Positions 62,993-64,000 of a DNA stretch of 64,000 nt are shown here, one piece after another (positions within the stretch are counted from its first letter, which is position 1; every line of letters starts with the position of its first letter). A program made the translations under genes and the position numbers. Source of the stretch: Paenibacillus caseinilyticus (GTDB lineage Bacteria > Bacillota > Bacilli > Paenibacillales > NBRC-103111). Under the pieces are notes generated by a model. The model did no database searches and was not told the origin of the DNA. It saw only the letters and a list, made by a program, of their open reading frames with translations. The DNA lies in assembly GCF_027533645.1 (NCBI RefSeq), contig NZ_JAQAGY010000016.1, positions 106,934-170,933 on the forward strand, given 5' to 3'.

Positions 62993-63466
62993 TTATAGTT
63001 CTTGGCTAGTTTCGGCGAGTTTTACCGAGACTGTACCAGACATGTCTTCAGGTGATGTAAGCGAAACCGAATGCTTACCAGTTCCCCAAGCAGAGCTGCC
63101 TGTCTCATTAAAAGTTCCACCCGGGACTACTGTTCCACTCATTTTCACAGTGCCATTGGGGTTTAAAACTGTGACCTTGATATCAGCTACTCCTGTGTTA
63201 TGTACAAACACTTTAACCATTCCGAATCCAGCAGGAATATCAAAATTAATATTATCTTGAGTTCTATAGGCGATGTTCTGGTTATCAATCGGCTTCCTAG
63301 TTTCAAGAGGGTTAATACCTCCCGATCCGACTGTGCCTGGATTTACTTTTACTCTAGGTGCCGTAGGTACCGTTGGCGTCTCAGCACTGGCAGAGCCAAC
63401 AACGGCAACAGAAGCGAGGATGGCAGATACAACAAGAGTTGCTGCGCTTTTCTTAAGGTTTCTCAT
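62993..63466 (-). CDS. Small secreted protein, unknown (157 aa)
   Basis: A 157-residue preprotein. The signal peptide (MRNLKKSAATLVVSAILASV then AVVGSASA-E) is clear, with cleavage near residue 28. The mature part has a Pro/Thr/Val-rich segment (TPTVPTAPRVKVNPG) and a beta-rich C-terminal domain (NINFDIPAGFGMVKVFVHNT, VTVLNPNGTVKMSGTVVPGG) resembling small immunoglobulin-like secreted proteins. ATG 63466 has AGGGA 9 nt upstream; ATG 63475 is too close. AT-rich, unlike most of the window. Function unknown. Confidence 0.8.
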   Translation of the reverse strand: MRNLKKSAATLVVSAILASVAVVGSASAETPTVPTAPRVKVNPGTVGSGGINPLETRKPIDNQNIAYRTQDNINFDIPAGFGMVKVFVHNTGVADIKVTVLNPNGTVKMSGTVVPGGTFNETGSSAWGTGKHSVSLTSPEDMSGTVSVKLAETSQEL

Positions 63467-63662
63467 TCGATACATTCCCTATATACTGTAATTTAACTAC
63501 TTTTTATTATAGTATTTATTCCCATAATATGTAATGTGGACATAAAAATAACAATATTAATTTTTTTACAGATATATACAAATATATAGATTGGAATCTA
63601 TGTAAGTAAAGGAGGAGGTCGCGCATTTTCGGTCCTTGCGCGGCTTGACGGGGCCGCTCTCG

Positions 63663-63911
63663 TTAATTTCGGGCACGCTCGATCCTCTCCAATTTACGGA
63701 CTTCCTTGGTTATCGCCCTTACGGCGGTCAGACGCTCCTTATCGGTTGATTCCCGGTATGAAATGGCGGAAGTAACACTCTCGATATACGTGATACTAAA
63801 CTGCCGATAACCGGCGACACGAATCCACGGATCCCGGTAATGATCAGCGGACCCCTCCGCCAACTCCTCGATCGTCTTCGTTAGCCATCCATGCCCCTGC
63901 CGGGGCACCAC
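63663..63911 (-). CDS. Hypothetical protein, possibly partial (up to 82 aa)
   Basis: A frame of up to 82 codons, ending KERLTAVRAITKEVRKLERI then ERARN, basic and helical. No ribosome binding site precedes the GTG at 63911, so the true start may lie inside or the gene may be a remnant. Not recognised. The remaining bases to the window end hold nothing I can support. Confidence 0.35.
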   Translation of the reverse strand: MVPRQGHGWLTKTIEELAEGSADHYRDPWIRVAGYRQFSITYIESVTSAISYRESTDKERLTAVRAITKEVRKLERIERARN

Positions 63912-64000
63912 AGAATAATGAAAATTTTACTGAGACGTTCTATACTATTCTTACGGCTGGTGAGGAAGGTCGTTAAGCTATGGTGTTGCGAACCCATCCG

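Overview
The window looks like a chromosomal segment of a high-GC Paenibacillus of the P. mucilaginosus type. This rests on recognition of protein families, on strong AGGAGG-type ribosome binding sites, and on Bacillota-style regulation (T-box, SigA promoters, Fur/PerR-type 7-1-7 boxes). No 16S or other phylogenetic marker is present, so the genus is an inference. Most of the DNA is GC-rich. AT-richer islands at about 11.0-11.7, 19.3-20.3 and 62.3-64.0 kb coincide with gene remnants.

Layout. 0-6.8 kb: a pectin/rhamnogalacturonan-type utilisation run, with ABC sugar permeases, a GH43, an unrecognised enzyme-like protein, a broken GH105, a GH28 and an alpha/beta esterase. 7-10.4 kb: a YdeI-like gene on the minus strand, then two Fur-family regulators that share a 7-1-7 box, a degenerate response regulator, and a dps/mrgA ferritin gene interrupted by one in-frame TAG at a ferroxidase histidine. 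10.4-12.1 kb: small zinc-ribbon and membrane proteins plus an IS5-type transposase scrap. 12.2-16.5 kb: a heterodimeric ABC exporter with its MarR regulator and two identical palindromic operators. 16.5-20.3 kb: a nuclease-helicase fusion preceded by a 12-G tract, then about 1.1 kb of gene-poor DNA. 20.3-25.4 kb: an M4 protease, a c-di-GMP-I riboswitch controlling a 37-residue hydrophobic peptide, and a 5TM-GAF-PAS-GGDEF diguanylate cyclase.

25.4-31 kb: a uracil-DNA glycosylase, then a RiPP-like cluster (39-residue precursor, nucleotidyltransferase, HPr-kinase-like protein, PqqD, ER-type S26 peptidase, convergent ABC exporter). It resembles paeninodin-type lasso loci but has no lasso cyclase and no transglutaminase-like protease. 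31-37 kb: mixed housekeeping and stress genes. 35.6-40.5 kb: proline catabolism (sigma-54 activator, proline dehydrogenase, P5C dehydrogenase). 40.5-48 kb: an MBL-fold protein, a MarR/quinone-reductase pair with shared operators, a 40-bp perfect palindrome and 13-bp tandem repeats, RsgA, a response regulator without an output domain, and GlnRS. 48-55.5 kb: hypothetical proteins, DUF2252, EcsC, T-box-controlled ProS, DUF72. 55.6-62.2 kb: truncated haemoglobin, CDF metal exporter with an ArsR-type operator and CzcO-like flavoprotein, ZIP transporter, methyltransferase, XRE-cupin regulator divergent from azlCD. 62.3-64 kb: gene fragments and a small secreted protein.

The two most unusual assemblies are the cyclase-less RiPP-like cluster at 26.2-31.0 kb and the c-di-GMP riboswitch/small peptide/diguanylate cyclase neighbourhood at 22.1-25.3 kb.
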